A stretch of 64,000 nt of DNA from Actinomadura xylanilytica (GCF_030283145.1 NZ_JASNWE010000002.1:1302001-1366000), one strand, 5' to 3'; positions 52,980 to 61,801 are shown, numbered from the stretch's first letter. Made by a program: numbers and translations. The notes: generated from the letters alone by a model not told the origin.

Positions 52980-54921
52980 GCCGCGACTGATCGGAACCGG
53001 ACTGCTCGCGGACGGCATCGCCCGGGCAACGGCCCGCCGCACCATGACCCGGCCGGACGAGCGCGTTGTCGTGAGCGCCGCCGATGCGTGGGACGTCGGG
53101 GATCGGGCCGAGATACGCGCCGAGTGCGCGAAGGACGGGGCGTACTGGCTGCCGGTGCGCACCGAACTGGGCAGAGTGGTGATCGGCCCCTCCGAACGTC
53201 CCGGGCGGCCGGGCTGCGTCGACTGCGCGGAACTGCGCCGGCGGCACAACCGACTGCACGCCGCCGCGCACGACGCCGTGGTCACCGGCAACCTCGACGT
53301 CCTCGCCGGGCAGGCGTCGACCTGGCTCACCGGCGCGGCGGCCGACGTCGTCGCGGCGGTCGTCGTCGACGAGATCGGCAGGCTGGAACAGGACCCCGCG
53401 TCGGCGCGCACGTCGGGCGCCCTGCTCTTCGTCGACCTGAAGACCCTCGAAGTCGCCAGGCACGCCTTCCTGCCCGACCCCAGATGCGTGGTGTGCGGCG
53501 GCCTCCCGGCCGACACCCCGGACGCTGCGGGCCTCGTCCTCGAATCGAGACCGAAGACCGCCCCCGGCAGCTACCGCATCAGGAAGGCGGACGGGCACCG
53601 CGACGCGCTGACCGCCGCGTACGTCGACGCCGAATGCGGGCTCATCCGCCTGCTGGCCAGGGACGACGAGGCGGGTTCGGTGATCGCCGCCGCCTGGATG
53701 GGGCTGCGCGACGGGGCGACCGAGGGCGGGTACGGCCGTACTCGCAGCTACGAGAGCAGCGAACGTGTCGCGATGCTGGAGGCGCTGGAGCGGCACGGGG
53801 GAATGGAACCCGGCGGACGGCGGACGGTGGTGCGCGGCACCTACGCCGAACTGCGCGACCAGGCCCTCGACCCCAGGGAGCTGGGTCTGTACCCAACGGA
53901 GCGGCACCGGAGCGCAGGTTTCCGGTACGAGCCGTTCGAGGTCGACCAGAAGTACAACTGGGTGTGGGGACACTCGTTCCGGCGAGGCGGACCCATCCTG
54001 GTGCCCGAGGCCTACGCCTACTACCGGCTCCACCGGACCGAGGGAGAGCGGGCCCCCTTCGTCTACGAGATCTCGAACGGTTGCGCGCTCGGCGCCTGCC
54101 GTGAGGAGGCGATCCTCCACGGGATTCTCGAAGTGGCCGAGCGCGACGCGTTCCTGATGACCTGGTACGCGCGCATGGCGGCGCCCCGAATCGACCTCAG
54201 CTCGGCCGGCCGCCGTGTCGTCCCGCTCATCGTCGAGGCCATGCGCGCCGAGACCGGGTACGAGGTCATGGCGTTCGACATCAGCGTCGAGCAGCGGATC
54301 CCCTGCGTATGGGCCATGGCGGTCGACCCGTCGGACGACGCTCAGCGTCCCAAGGCGGTGTGCGCCGCCGGCTCGCATCTCGATCCCGAGACCGCCGCGG
54401 AGAACGCCCTCAGCGAACTCGGGTCGATCCTGCCCGATCTCATGCGCCGGTACCCGGACCAGCGGGAGCAGGCTCGCCGGATGGTGGACGCCCCGTCCCT
54501 GGTGACCGAGATGTCGCACCATTCCCTGCTCTACGGCACGCGCGAGGCGTTCTCGCGGCTGGACCACCTCGTGTCATCCCCCCGCACGGTCCGGTTCGCC
54601 GACATGCCGGGCCGCGGCGCGGGGCCGGGCGAGGCGTTCCGGAACGCCGATCTCAGCGACGACCTCCGCGAACTGGCCGGCCGCTACCTCTGCGAGGGAC
54701 TCGATGTGATCGTCGTCGACCAGTCGACGCCCGAGCACCGCGCCCGGGACCTGTCCTGCGTCAAAGTGATCGTTCCAGGGACGCTGCCCATGACGTTCGG
54801 CCACGAACTGCGCCGGGTGGACGGCCTGCCGAGGCTGCATGAGGTCCCGCGCCGGCTCGGGTACCGCGACCGGCGGCTGTCGCCACGGGACGTCAACCCG
54901 CATCCCCATCCATTCCCCTGA
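52972..54921 (+). CDS. YcaO azoline cyclodehydratase (TbtG-like)
   Basis: This 649-residue protein has an N-terminal E1-like portion (about 1-220) with a zinc-type Cys pair, PGCVDCAELRRRHN, and CVVCGG. The YcaO domain follows, with ATP-binding residues in ESSERVAMLEALERHGGM and REEAILHGILEVAERDAF. The C-terminus, NPHPHPFP, carries the PxPxP tail that marks azole-forming YcaO enzymes. It uses ATP to cyclise Cys (and perhaps Ser/Thr) of the core to azolines, which the SagB-type enzyme oxidises. It overlaps the scaffold gene, with which it should form the active complex. Confidence 0.93.
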   Translation: MAEPRLIGTGLLADGIARATARRTMTRPDERVVVSAADAWDVGDRAEIRAECAKDGAYWLPVRTELGRVVIGPSERPGRPGCVDCAELRRRHNRLHAAAHDAVVTGNLDVLAGQASTWLTGAAADVVAAVVVDEIGRLEQDPASARTSGALLFVDLKTLEVARHAFLPDPRCVVCGGLPADTPDAAGLVLESRPKTAPGSYRIRKADGHRDALTAAYVDAECGLIRLLARDDEAGSVIAAAWMGLRDGATEGGYGRTRSYESSERVAMLEALERHGGMEPGGRRTVVRGTYAELRDQALDPRELGLYPTERHRSAGFRYEPFEVDQKYNWVWGHSFRRGGPILVPEAYAYYRLHRTEGERAPFVYEISNGCALGACREEAILHGILEVAERDAFLMTWYARMAAPRIDLSSAGRRVVPLIVEAMRAETGYEVMAFDISVEQRIPCVWAMAVDPSDDAQRPKAVCAAGSHLDPETAAENALSELGSILPDLMRRYPDQREQARRMVDAPSLVTEMSHHSLLYGTREAFSRLDHLVSSPRTVRFADMPGRGAGPGEAFRNADLSDDLRELAGRYLCEGLDVIVVDQSTPEHRARDLSCVKVIVPGTLPMTFGHELRRVDGLPRLHEVPRRLGYRDRRLSPRDVNPHPHPFP

Positions 54922-54940
54922 AGCGCACGAGGAGCCCGAC

Positions 54941-55294
54941 ATGTACCTCCAGTTCGTCCTCTGGGACCTGAAGCGGTCGAGCGTCACCGTCGACGACCTC
55001 CGCGGCTACCTCCGCGACTACGCCGTCGACGCGTACTCGAAGCTCGCGGGGATGCGCCTCAAGATGTGGTTCGGCGACGAGCGGCGCCAGGTCTGGGGCG
55101 CGGTCTACCTGTGGGACGGTGCCGCGCACATGGACGGCCCCGCCCGGGTGACGCGGGCGATCGAGCTGATCGGGTACCCGCCCACCTCGGTGAGCGTCTT
55201 CCCGCTCGAAGCGATCGCCGAGGGCGTCAGCGCCCACCCGGACCTGACCGCGCTGGGCCGCGCCTTCGCCCCGATCCCCTCGGCCGGAACCTGA
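54941..55294 (+). CDS. Small conserved-looking protein at the end of the thiopeptide operon
   Basis: This 117-residue protein has an alpha+beta-barrel-like pattern: strand YLQFVLWDLKRSS, helix VDDLRGYLRDYAVDAYSK, strands RLKMWFGDERRQVWGAVYLW and TSVSVFPLEAIAEG. It resembles YdhR-type monooxygenase-like proteins, but no active site is identifiable. GAGGAG lies upstream of ATG 54941, 19 bp after the YcaO stop, so it is the last gene of the precursor operon. It may be a tailoring oxygenase or an accessory protein. Confidence 0.65.
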   Translation: MYLQFVLWDLKRSSVTVDDLRGYLRDYAVDAYSKLAGMRLKMWFGDERRQVWGAVYLWDGAAHMDGPARVTRAIELIGYPPTSVSVFPLEAIAEGVSAHPDLTALGRAFAPIPSAGT

Positions 55295-55304
55295 GCCCGG
55301 TCAA

Positions 55305-55333
55305 CGCGGACGGTCAGTGCTGAACGGTCCGCG
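55305..55333. terminator. Hairpin between converging thiopeptide operons
   Basis: CGCGGAC (55305-55311) pairs with GTCCGCG (55327-55333), and the inner bases GGTCA/TGAAC extend the stem imperfectly. It lies after the stop of the rightward operon (55294) and over the last codons of the leftward regulator gene, as expected for a shared convergent terminator. Confidence 0.5.
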
Positions 55334-55970
55334 GCGCCTCCCGCACCAGGTCGAACTCCTGGGCCTTGCGGACGGCCTGGGCCCGCGAGCTGACGTCCAG
55401 CTTCGTGTAGGCGTTGGTCAGATGGCGCTTCACGGTCGCCTCCGTGATGAACAGCCGCCGTGAGATGTGCCGATTGCTCAGGCCGGTCGCCACCAGCCGC
55501 AGGATCTCGATCTCCCGGTTGGTCAGCGCCCCCGCCTCCTGTGCCGCCGGGCGCAGCCTCCGCACCGCCTCGACCGGAGCCGAGAGGACGAAGACGTCGT
55601 CGCCGCGGTGCACGGCGTGGATGGCCCAGACGAGTTCGTCGAGCTGCGCCTGCTTGGCGAGGCAGGCGTGCGCCCCCGACGCGAGGACCCGGCCGAGAAA
55701 CCGGTGGTCGGCCGAGTCGGTCAGCACGATGACCTTCGACTTCGGCGCGGCGTCCAGCACGGCGCCGACCAGCGTGTCGGGTGCCCTCTCGACGGCGTCG
55801 ATGATCAGGATCGTGGTGCGCCACCGCCCGTCCGGGGCGGCACCGGGCGGCCCACCGCCGTCCACCAGGAAGCTGGGGACCTTGCCGAGCAGCTCGGCGA
55901 GCCCGTGCCGCAGCAGCGGCACGGTACTCACTATCTCGATCGAGAACGTTCGCGTACCTGTTTCCAGCAA
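55314..55970 (-). CDS. LuxR-type regulator with atypical receiver
   Basis: This 218-residue protein has an intact C-terminal LuxR HTH (LTNREIEILRLVATGLSNRH, ITEATVKRHLTNAYTKLDVS) and a receiver-like N-terminal domain. The receiver lacks the acidic Mg-binding pair (IEIVSTVPLLRHGL in place of the usual DDH), although the central Asp (ILIIDAVERAPD), Thr and Lys positions remain. It probably works without phosphorylation, perhaps by ligand binding. The start is a TTG at 55970 with GGGAG upstream. It is co-directional with the YcaO-TfuA pair and is the likely cluster-situated regulator. Confidence 0.85.
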   Translation of the reverse strand: MLETGTRTFSIEIVSTVPLLRHGLAELLGKVPSFLVDGGGPPGAAPDGRWRTTILIIDAVERAPDTLVGAVLDAAPKSKVIVLTDSADHRFLGRVLASGAHACLAKQAQLDELVWAIHAVHRGDDVFVLSAPVEAVRRLRPAAQEAGALTNREIEILRLVATGLSNRHISRRLFITEATVKRHLTNAYTKLDVSSRAQAVRKAQEFDLVREAPRTVQH

Positions 55971-56041
55971 TGGTGCTCCCCTGATCGGCGACGGCGGTCG
56001 GCCGCTCCCACCGCCGACCGCCGCCGCTCCCCGTTCGGCCG

Positions 56042-56695
56042 TCAGCGGATCTGCCGGAGCAGGGCCACGGCGTCGTCCCTCTTGGCGTCCGGCGCGTCAC
56101 CGGCCAGGAACTCCCGCAACGCGGTCAGCTCGCGTTCGGCCACGTTCTCCCGGACGGCCGGCAGCCGCAGGATCCGGTCGTAGCCGCGGTCCGGGAAGTA
56201 CAACGCCTTCGCTCCGGCCAGCACGACGTCCGCTCCGGCCGGCGAGACGACCCCGCCGGCGACCGCCGCGGCGACCGCGACCCGGATGTTGACCATCGGC
56301 TCGCACAGCGCCCGCAACGAGTCCGGGTCGAACGTGATGGCCACCTCGTCGTCGGCGTCGATGGCCCCCGACCGGTACATCTCGAACACCTGGCCCACCC
56401 CCGCCATGCCGTCCTCGGCGAGTTCCGCCGCGCGCAGTGCGCCCATGCTGGACGAGCCGAGCACCCGCACCGGCGCCGGGTGCCGGTCGATCGCCCGCAG
56501 CACCTCCTTGGGCGAGATCATCAGACCCTGTAGGAACTGCCCGTCCACGATCCCGATCACATCCGGCGGATCCGGCTCGGCGAGCAGCGTGTCGATGTCC
56601 CCGCGTTTGACCGGCGGGCGCAGCTCCACCTCGGCCAGCCCCGCGACCGTGTCCGCGTCGATGCTCGGGCCGGCGAAGACCACGGCGCGCGTCAT
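56042..56695 (-). CDS. TfuA-like protein (thioamidation partner)
   Basis: This 217-residue protein has the TfuA core features: VVFAGPSIDADTVAGL at the N-terminus, DVIGIVDGQFLQGLMISPKE, VLGSSSMGALRAAEL and the basic/Asp-rich C-terminal half. TfuA proteins work with a YcaO enzyme to install backbone thioamides, as in methanogen McrA and in thioamidated thiopeptides such as thiopeptin, probably by supplying sulfide. The ATG at 56695 overlaps the stop of the second YcaO gene as ATGA, so the two are coupled. Confidence 0.93.
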   Translation of the reverse strand: MTRAVVFAGPSIDADTVAGLAEVELRPPVKRGDIDTLLAEPDPPDVIGIVDGQFLQGLMISPKEVLRAIDRHPAPVRVLGSSSMGALRAAELAEDGMAGVGQVFEMYRSGAIDADDEVAITFDPDSLRALCEPMVNIRVAVAAAVAGGVVSPAGADVVLAGAKALYFPDRGYDRILRLPAVRENVAERELTALREFLAGDAPDAKRDDAVALLRQIR

Positions 56696-58101
56696 GCCCC
56701 CGCTCCCGCCCGCTGCTTCGGCGCGGCCAGCGACGCCAGCGCGGACTCCCAGCACGCGCCCGCGCGCGGCCCGAGCCTGCTCTGGTCGATGGCCCAGGAT
56801 TCCAACCCCGGAACGATCACCCGCACCACGTGCACCGGGAAGCCCGGCGGCGTCAAGTCCACCACGATCACGCGTTCGAGTCCGTTCTCGCGAAGCCGCC
56901 CCAGCATCAGCGCGACGTCGTCCATCACGTCGTCGCTCGGACGGCTCGGCACGTCCGTGAACCGCCGGGGGACGGCGGATTCGCGCCACGGCCACACCGA
57001 CCGGTCGGCCTCCCCGGCACGGGACACGTGATGCGCCCAGTTCCCGATCTCCTCGCCGGGCAGGCTGATGTCCTCCCGCATGCCCTGGATGTCGACCGCG
57101 CGGCTCTGCGCCAGTTCGGTCAGCGCCCGGATGACCGCCACCTCGGCGTCCGGGTGCGTCCCGTATCCCGAGTGTCCCGGCGAGAAGCTGTCGGCGACGC
57201 TCTCGCTCACCACCGCGGCGAACGTCGGGATGCCCATCTCCGAGGTGATGTCCCGGACGACGAGCGGCAGGTCCGCGTCCCGGACGCGGTCGGCGAACCA
57301 GCGCGCCGCCGCCGGGAGCGATTCCAGTTCGACGCTCGGGGTGCGGTCCTCCAGCAGCTCCTCCGCGCCCGCCGGCGTGCGGTCGCCGAGCCGGTCCCGG
57401 ATCATGTGCCGCAGCCGGTTGCTGACCAGGTCCGCCATCGTGAGGGCATCGCGTTCGATCACCTCGCAGAGGGCGTGGCAGACGGCCTCCTCCAGCGAGT
57501 TCCCCGACGCCAGGCCGTTGCTGGTGTTGACGGCGAAGCACTGCGGTTCGTGGAACGCGATGTAGTACCCCGCCAGGCAGAGCGGCACCAGGACCTCCTC
57601 GTCGTTCAGCAGGTCGAAGCCCGCCGTCCACGAGACGGGGCGGGCAGGCCGGTACGCATGGCCCGGCGCGAGGTTGTGGTCCGCTGGGGCCAGTACCACC
57701 CGCCGCCCTTCCAACTCGGCGTACGAGGCGACGACCTCGGGCGTCCTCGGCTGCCAGGCCGCGAACCGCTCCACCGCCTCCATGATCGCCGAAGTCCGCG
57801 CGTCCTCATCCGTGCGGCCCTTGCCGTTGTAGACCGACAACAGGTCGTGCGACCGAGGGACGATCGCGTTGTGGACGGGGATCCCGATCCGGTCCAGCCA
57901 CGTGATGTCGGCGACCCGCCGTACCCCGACCGTGCTCAGCAGCGGAGCGACCCGCTCCAGGGTGCGGGCCGTGGTGACCTCCCGAGTCGGCCCGATCTTG
58001 GGCGCCCGGTCGCGCAGCCTCACCGTCCCGCCCGCCCGCCGGATGCCGCCCTGACGATCGGCCAGCCAAGTTCCGAACAGCCCTCGCGCATATGTCAACA
58101 C
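56692..58101 (-). CDS. TfuA-associated YcaO protein (predicted thioamide synthetase)
   Basis: This protein of about 469 residues has a YcaO domain with ATP-binding residues in TSAIMEAVERFAAW and EAVCHALCEVIERDAL. The conserved IGIPVHNAIVPRS and SVYNGKGRTDEDA of the TfuA-linked YcaO group are present. It has no E1-like N-terminus and no PxPxP tail (it ends RAGAGA), unlike the cyclodehydratase at 52972-54921. It is predicted to activate a core-peptide amide with ATP for replacement of oxygen by sulfur. The start is uncertain: GTG 58101 directly follows AGGAAAGG, TTG 58098 is next, and the frame stays open to 58170. Confidence 0.9.
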   Translation of the reverse strand: MLTYARGLFGTWLADRQGGIRRAGGTVRLRDRAPKIGPTREVTTARTLERVAPLLSTVGVRRVADITWLDRIGIPVHNAIVPRSHDLLSVYNGKGRTDEDARTSAIMEAVERFAAWQPRTPEVVASYAELEGRRVVLAPADHNLAPGHAYRPARPVSWTAGFDLLNDEEVLVPLCLAGYYIAFHEPQCFAVNTSNGLASGNSLEEAVCHALCEVIERDALTMADLVSNRLRHMIRDRLGDRTPAGAEELLEDRTPSVELESLPAAARWFADRVRDADLPLVVRDITSEMGIPTFAAVVSESVADSFSPGHSGYGTHPDAEVAVIRALTELAQSRAVDIQGMREDISLPGEEIGNWAHHVSRAGEADRSVWPWRESAVPRRFTDVPSRPSDDVMDDVALMLGRLRENGLERVIVVDLTPPGFPVHVVRVIVPGLESWAIDQSRLGPRAGACWESALASLAAPKQRAGAGA

Positions 58102-58170
58102 CCTTTCCTGAGGGACGCCCCGTCGCGCACCGCAGCCCCGTCGCCGGGCCGGCCGCGGTGTGTGATTCAA

Positions 58171-58479
58171 GTCTCACGGTCGGGCCGTCCGGTGTCATGA
58201 CGCCCGTTCGGGGGTCAGCCGGCGCCGGGCGCCTGACCTCGATGCGCCTGCCCGATGGCGGCGCCACCGTCGAGGTGGCTCGCCTTCAGGCGGACGGCAC
58301 GTGGCCATGGGTGATCGACCAGCCCAGCCTTCTCGGCTGGCATACCGCGCGGTCAAGGCCTAGGTCGGGAGTCTTCGATCCAAGCTCCGGGCCCACGAAC
58401 CGGGAGCAGCTTGTCATCGCGGTCGGCACCACGGGGCTCATCGCGTCGACGCGGCACGGCTGAATGAGAGACTGGAGCC
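58171..58479 (+). pseudogene. Intergenic stretch with a possible SnoaL-like gene remnant
   Basis: No complete gene is seen between the YcaO gene and the membrane-protein gene. A rightward frame over about 58240-58463 includes ATVEVARLQADGTWPWVIDQ, which resembles the C-terminal strand pair of SnoaL-like proteins (GTWRWVIDNP type), followed by unrelated sequence. It is probably the tail of a decayed NTF2-fold gene. The promoter of the YcaO-TfuA operon should also lie here. Confidence 0.35.
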
Positions 58480-59016
58480 ATGTCCCGGCACGGCAAGCAG
58501 TCGTCGACTGACCATCGGTCGAGAGTGGACACGGTGGGCTCCGAGCGCCACACGAGGCTGCGACGGAAATACACGAGCCTGGGGATTGGTGAGTTGGTCG
58601 CGGCAGCGGTGTTCGTCACCATTGCCGTCAGCGGCGTATTGCCCGTCACCAACATCGCCCCTTCTCTGTGGTCGGCGCTGTTGCCGTTGCTCGTGATCCT
58701 CGTGCAGGCCGGCGCGTACTGGCTTCTGGCCCGTCGCTGGGCAGGTCGAGCACCGATGCCGGGCCGTATGGCCGCCACCTACCGAGCTCTTCGGGTCCTC
58801 GACCCGATTCTCCTTGCAGCGGGGCTGATCGGGGTCATCGTGTGGTTCCCGACCGGGGCCGGCACGGTGCTCGTCGTCGCGGTCTGGCTCTTCGGGGTCG
58901 TGGAGTACCTGAACTACTTCGTCGTCCGACTCTCGTACCCGGTTCACCAATGGCCCTCCCTGGTCACGCAGTGGCGCATTCCCCGATTGATCAAGGACCT
59001 CAGGCAGTCCGAATAG
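58480..59016 (+). CDS. Four-helix membrane protein of unknown function
   Basis: This 178-residue protein has a basic, hydrophilic N-terminus (about 35 residues). Four predicted membrane helices follow: ELVAAAVFVTIAVSGVLPVT, LWSALLPLLVILVQAGAYWL, ILLAAGLIGVIVWFP and GTVLVVAVWLFGVVEYLNYF. A short basic tail follows. No family is recognised. The ATG at 58480 has a GGAG-type site nearby (GACTGGAGCC). It stands alone beside the YcaO-TfuA operon on the opposite strand. Involvement in thiopeptide immunity is conceivable but has no sequence support. Confidence 0.75.
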   Translation: MSRHGKQSSTDHRSRVDTVGSERHTRLRRKYTSLGIGELVAAAVFVTIAVSGVLPVTNIAPSLWSALLPLLVILVQAGAYWLLARRWAGRAPMPGRMAATYRALRVLDPILLAAGLIGVIVWFPTGAGTVLVVAVWLFGVVEYLNYFVVRLSYPVHQWPSLVTQWRIPRLIKDLRQSE

Positions 59017-59924
59017 CCTCATCTCGCGCTCACGTTCGCGGTTGGGCGGATCGGAACTGCGGAGTTCACAGGTTTGTGGTCCATTCGTGGCCGAACCGGG
59101 CGACGCAGTCCTGGAACAGGTCGGCCTTGTCGAGTGGATGGGCCTTGAGGACCATCTGCGCAAGGGCGCCGGTCTGGTCCAGCAGATCGGTGATCTCGTC
59201 CCGCGAGGCGGATGCGGCCTTCACGCACCCCGCACGCAACGCGGCAAGCCGGTCGACCAGCACCAGACGCCGATCTGCCCCGGGCAGGTCATCGCCGCTG
59301 CCGAAGAGGTCGGCCCAGATCGTTCCTGAACCCCCACATGTGCGGTCGCTGCGTGTCCGAGGGGGGATCAAGCCCGTTACCCCAACTCCGATCCCCCTGC
59401 CCGCCGCCGTCCTACCGTTCCCGACGCCGTGACCCCGGTGTCATGTGCAGGCGGTTCGTATCCGCAGCTGGCTGCGCGAACTCGCCGACGGCGGGTTCAC
59501 GATCGGGTCGAGAGGATCGGACCAAGGAACAGCGGTGGACGGGCCAGAGCGCGTGGATCTTCACGAACCGCGCGGCGCGTTTCTTAGGCCGGTTCGCTGA
59601 GACAGCGCGCGAACACGCCAGTTAACAGCGATGAAGCACGTACAAGGCGCTGACCTTGCTAAAGGTCTTCCCTTGGTCCGATCCTCCTCGGCCCGGAAGC
59701 GGGCTACCACGCTCTCGGTCTTCTGCCCGAGGTGACCTCCGGCACCAGACCCAGGTCTTACTGCATCGCCTCGGTGACGACCTGCAGCGCTTCACCGACA
59801 CCCGCACCGGTCCGTGGCTTCCTGAACAACCTCGACTCGAATCCCGCTGCGGTCAGGTGGGTGAGCTGGCGCATCTGGCGAACGCGGCGAACTCGTGGTC
59901 GGCGATTGTCCTTCTCATCCTGCC
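59017..59924. other. Gene-poor, apparently degraded region
   Basis: These 900 bp contain only short, interrupted frames. A leftward 101-codon frame (59066-59371, with ITDLLDQTGALAQMVLKAH) and a rightward piece around 59450-59600 (VRIRSWLRELADGGFTIG) look protein-like but match nothing I recognise and lack convincing starts. The stretch lies between a lone membrane-protein gene and a two-component pair, so it may be the scar of lost mobile or recombinase genes. Confidence 0.45.
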
Positions 59925-60608
59925 CTACGGTCTATGCGGCGTGAGTCCGGTCTTGAAGGCGATGATCGCCAGGTGGACGCGGTCCCGAGCCTCGAGCTTG
60001 GCGAACAGCCGCGCGACATGAGTCTTCGCCGTCGCCGTGCTGATCACCAACCGCTCGGCTATCTCAGTGTTCGTCAGCCCCTGTCCGACCAGTGCCAGCA
60101 CCTCGCGCTCCCGGTCGGTGATCCCCGCGATGAGACGTGAGTCCGCGGCGGGCTCGGCGTCCGGTTCGGGGGCCGTAGGGCCGGACGTTCCGGCGAAGTC
60201 CGCGATCAGCCGTCGGGTCACGCTCGGCGCGATCAACGCGTCGCCGGCCGCCACCACGCGGATCGCGTCCAGGATCGCGTTCAGGGCCATGCTCTTGAGC
60301 AGGAATCCGCTGGCCCCGGCGCGCAGTGCGCCGTAGACGTACTCGTCGTCGTCGAAGGTCGTCAGCACCAGCACCTTGGGCGGGTCCGGCTCGGCGGTCG
60401 CCTGCCGGGTCGCCTCGATCCCGTCCATGCCCGGCATCCGGATGTCCATCACCACGACGTCCGGCCGCAGCTCACGCACCAGGCGCACCGCCTCGCGGCC
60501 GTCGCCGGCCTCCCCGGCCACCTCCAGGTCGTCGGTGTCGCCGATCAGGATCCCGAGCCCGACCAGCATCAGCGGCTGGTCGTCGACCAGCAGCACCCGC
60601 ACGCTCAT
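59925..60608 (-). CDS. NarL/LuxR-family response regulator
   Basis: This 227-residue protein has a complete receiver (VRVLLVDDQPLMLVGL, VVVMDIRMPGMDGI, VLVLTTFDDDEYVY, GFLLKSM), an acidic Glu/Pro-rich linker (PEPDAEPAADS) and a LuxR HTH (GITDREREVLALVGQGLTNT). All phosphorylation residues are intact. The ATG at 60608 overlaps the kinase stop as ATGA. The divergent ABC transporter genes at 61.9-64 kb are its likely targets, as for other kinase/regulator pairs next to MacB-type transporters. Confidence 0.93.
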   Translation of the reverse strand: MSVRVLLVDDQPLMLVGLGILIGDTDDLEVAGEAGDGREAVRLVRELRPDVVVMDIRMPGMDGIEATRQATAEPDPPKVLVLTTFDDDEYVYGALRAGASGFLLKSMALNAILDAIRVVAAGDALIAPSVTRRLIADFAGTSGPTAPEPDAEPAADSRLIAGITDREREVLALVGQGLTNTEIAERLVISTATAKTHVARLFAKLEARDRVHLAIIAFKTGLTPHRP

Positions 60609-61801
60609 GCCGGGAGCCTCGCCGCCACCCGGAATCCGCCCTCCGGACGCCGGCCCGCGCTGAACTGGCCGGACAGCAGCGTCACTCGCTCGCGCATGCC
60701 GAGCAGGCCGAAGCCGCTCCCGCCGGCCGCGGAGAGCCTCGGACGGCCCGGCCCGCCGGGACCGTCGTCCCCGTCGTCCACCACCTCGATCGTCACTCCT
60801 TTCGGCTCGTAGCCGACCGCGACCCGGCACGTCCGCGCCCCGGAATGCCGCACCACGTTCGTCACCGACTCCTGGATGATCCGGAACGCCGACAGTTCGA
60901 TCTCCGGCGGCAGCGGACGCTGCTCGCCCTGCCAGCTCACGTGGACCCGCACTCCGGCGTCGGCCGTGCGTTCGGCGAGCTGCGGGACGTCGGCCAGGCT
61001 GCCGGCCGGCGCCAGCGGAGCGGCCGGCGGCATGGCGTCGTCCGGCTCGGCGCGGCGTAGCGCCCCGAGCATGCGCTGCAGCTCGAGCAGCGTCTGGCGG
61101 CTGGTGGTCTCGATGCCGGTCAGCGCCTGCCGCGCCTGCTCGGGCCTGGTCTCCACGACCCGCGCCGCCGCTCCCGACAGCACCGTGATGATCCCGATGC
61201 TGTGCGCGACGCTGTCGTGCAGTTCGCGGGCGATCCGCAGCCGCTCGGTCACGATGGCGCGGGCCGCGGTCTGCTCGTGCAGGGCTTTGCGGTATTCACG
61301 GCGTTTGCGGTTCACCCGTACGAAGACCAACGCGATTGCGACCCACAATGGGTACTGCCCGGCCCACTGGACCGCGTCGCCGACGGACTGCCCGGGGACG
61401 TGCATGTCGTTGACGAACGCGGCCGCGACGGCCGCGACGGAGCCGACGGCGGCGGCCTTCGGGCGCCGGACGGCGAGGTACCCGCCCAAGGCGATGATCA
61501 GGAAGAACGCGATCGAGGGCCGTGCGCCGAAGATGTCGCCGAGGACCGATTCGCCCAGGATCGTCGCGAAGACCGCCGTCGGCAGACGGCGCACCAGCAG
61601 AACCGGAAGGGCGAGCACGACGCACAGCCCCATCGTCCGGAAGACCCCGAGGCCGGAAAACTGGTACTGGTCGTCGTAGTGCGCAACCATCGACTTGTAG
61701 AGCGTCAGCGCGTAGAGGCAGGCGGTGGCCAGCACCACGGCCTGTGACATCAGCCAGATCACGCGCTTCGATGTCGAGAGACGCTGGAGAAGCCCTTCCA
61801 T
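60605..61801 (-). CDS. Sensor histidine kinase (HisKA_3 type)
   Basis: This 398-residue protein has about five N-terminal membrane helices with short loops, phospho-His in LRIARELHDSVAHSIGIITV, ATPase N box ESVTNVVRHSGAR and G boxes EVVDDGDDGP and GSGFGLLGMRERV. The ATG at 61801 begins just before the first helix; a longer frame runs into the divergent ABC gene and is rejected. It forms a pair with the overlapping response regulator. It is divergent from the ABC operon, with about 140 bp between the starts for both promoters. Confidence 0.93.
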   Translation of the reverse strand: MEGLLQRLSTSKRVIWLMSQAVVLATACLYALTLYKSMVAHYDDQYQFSGLGVFRTMGLCVVLALPVLLVRRLPTAVFATILGESVLGDIFGARPSIAFFLIIALGGYLAVRRPKAAAVGSVAAVAAAFVNDMHVPGQSVGDAVQWAGQYPLWVAIALVFVRVNRKRREYRKALHEQTAARAIVTERLRIARELHDSVAHSIGIITVLSGAAARVVETRPEQARQALTGIETTSRQTLLELQRMLGALRRAEPDDAMPPAAPLAPAGSLADVPQLAERTADAGVRVHVSWQGEQRPLPPEIELSAFRIIQESVTNVVRHSGARTCRVAVGYEPKGVTIEVVDDGDDGPGGPGRPRLSAAGGSGFGLLGMRERVTLLSGQFSAGRRPEGGFRVAARLPA

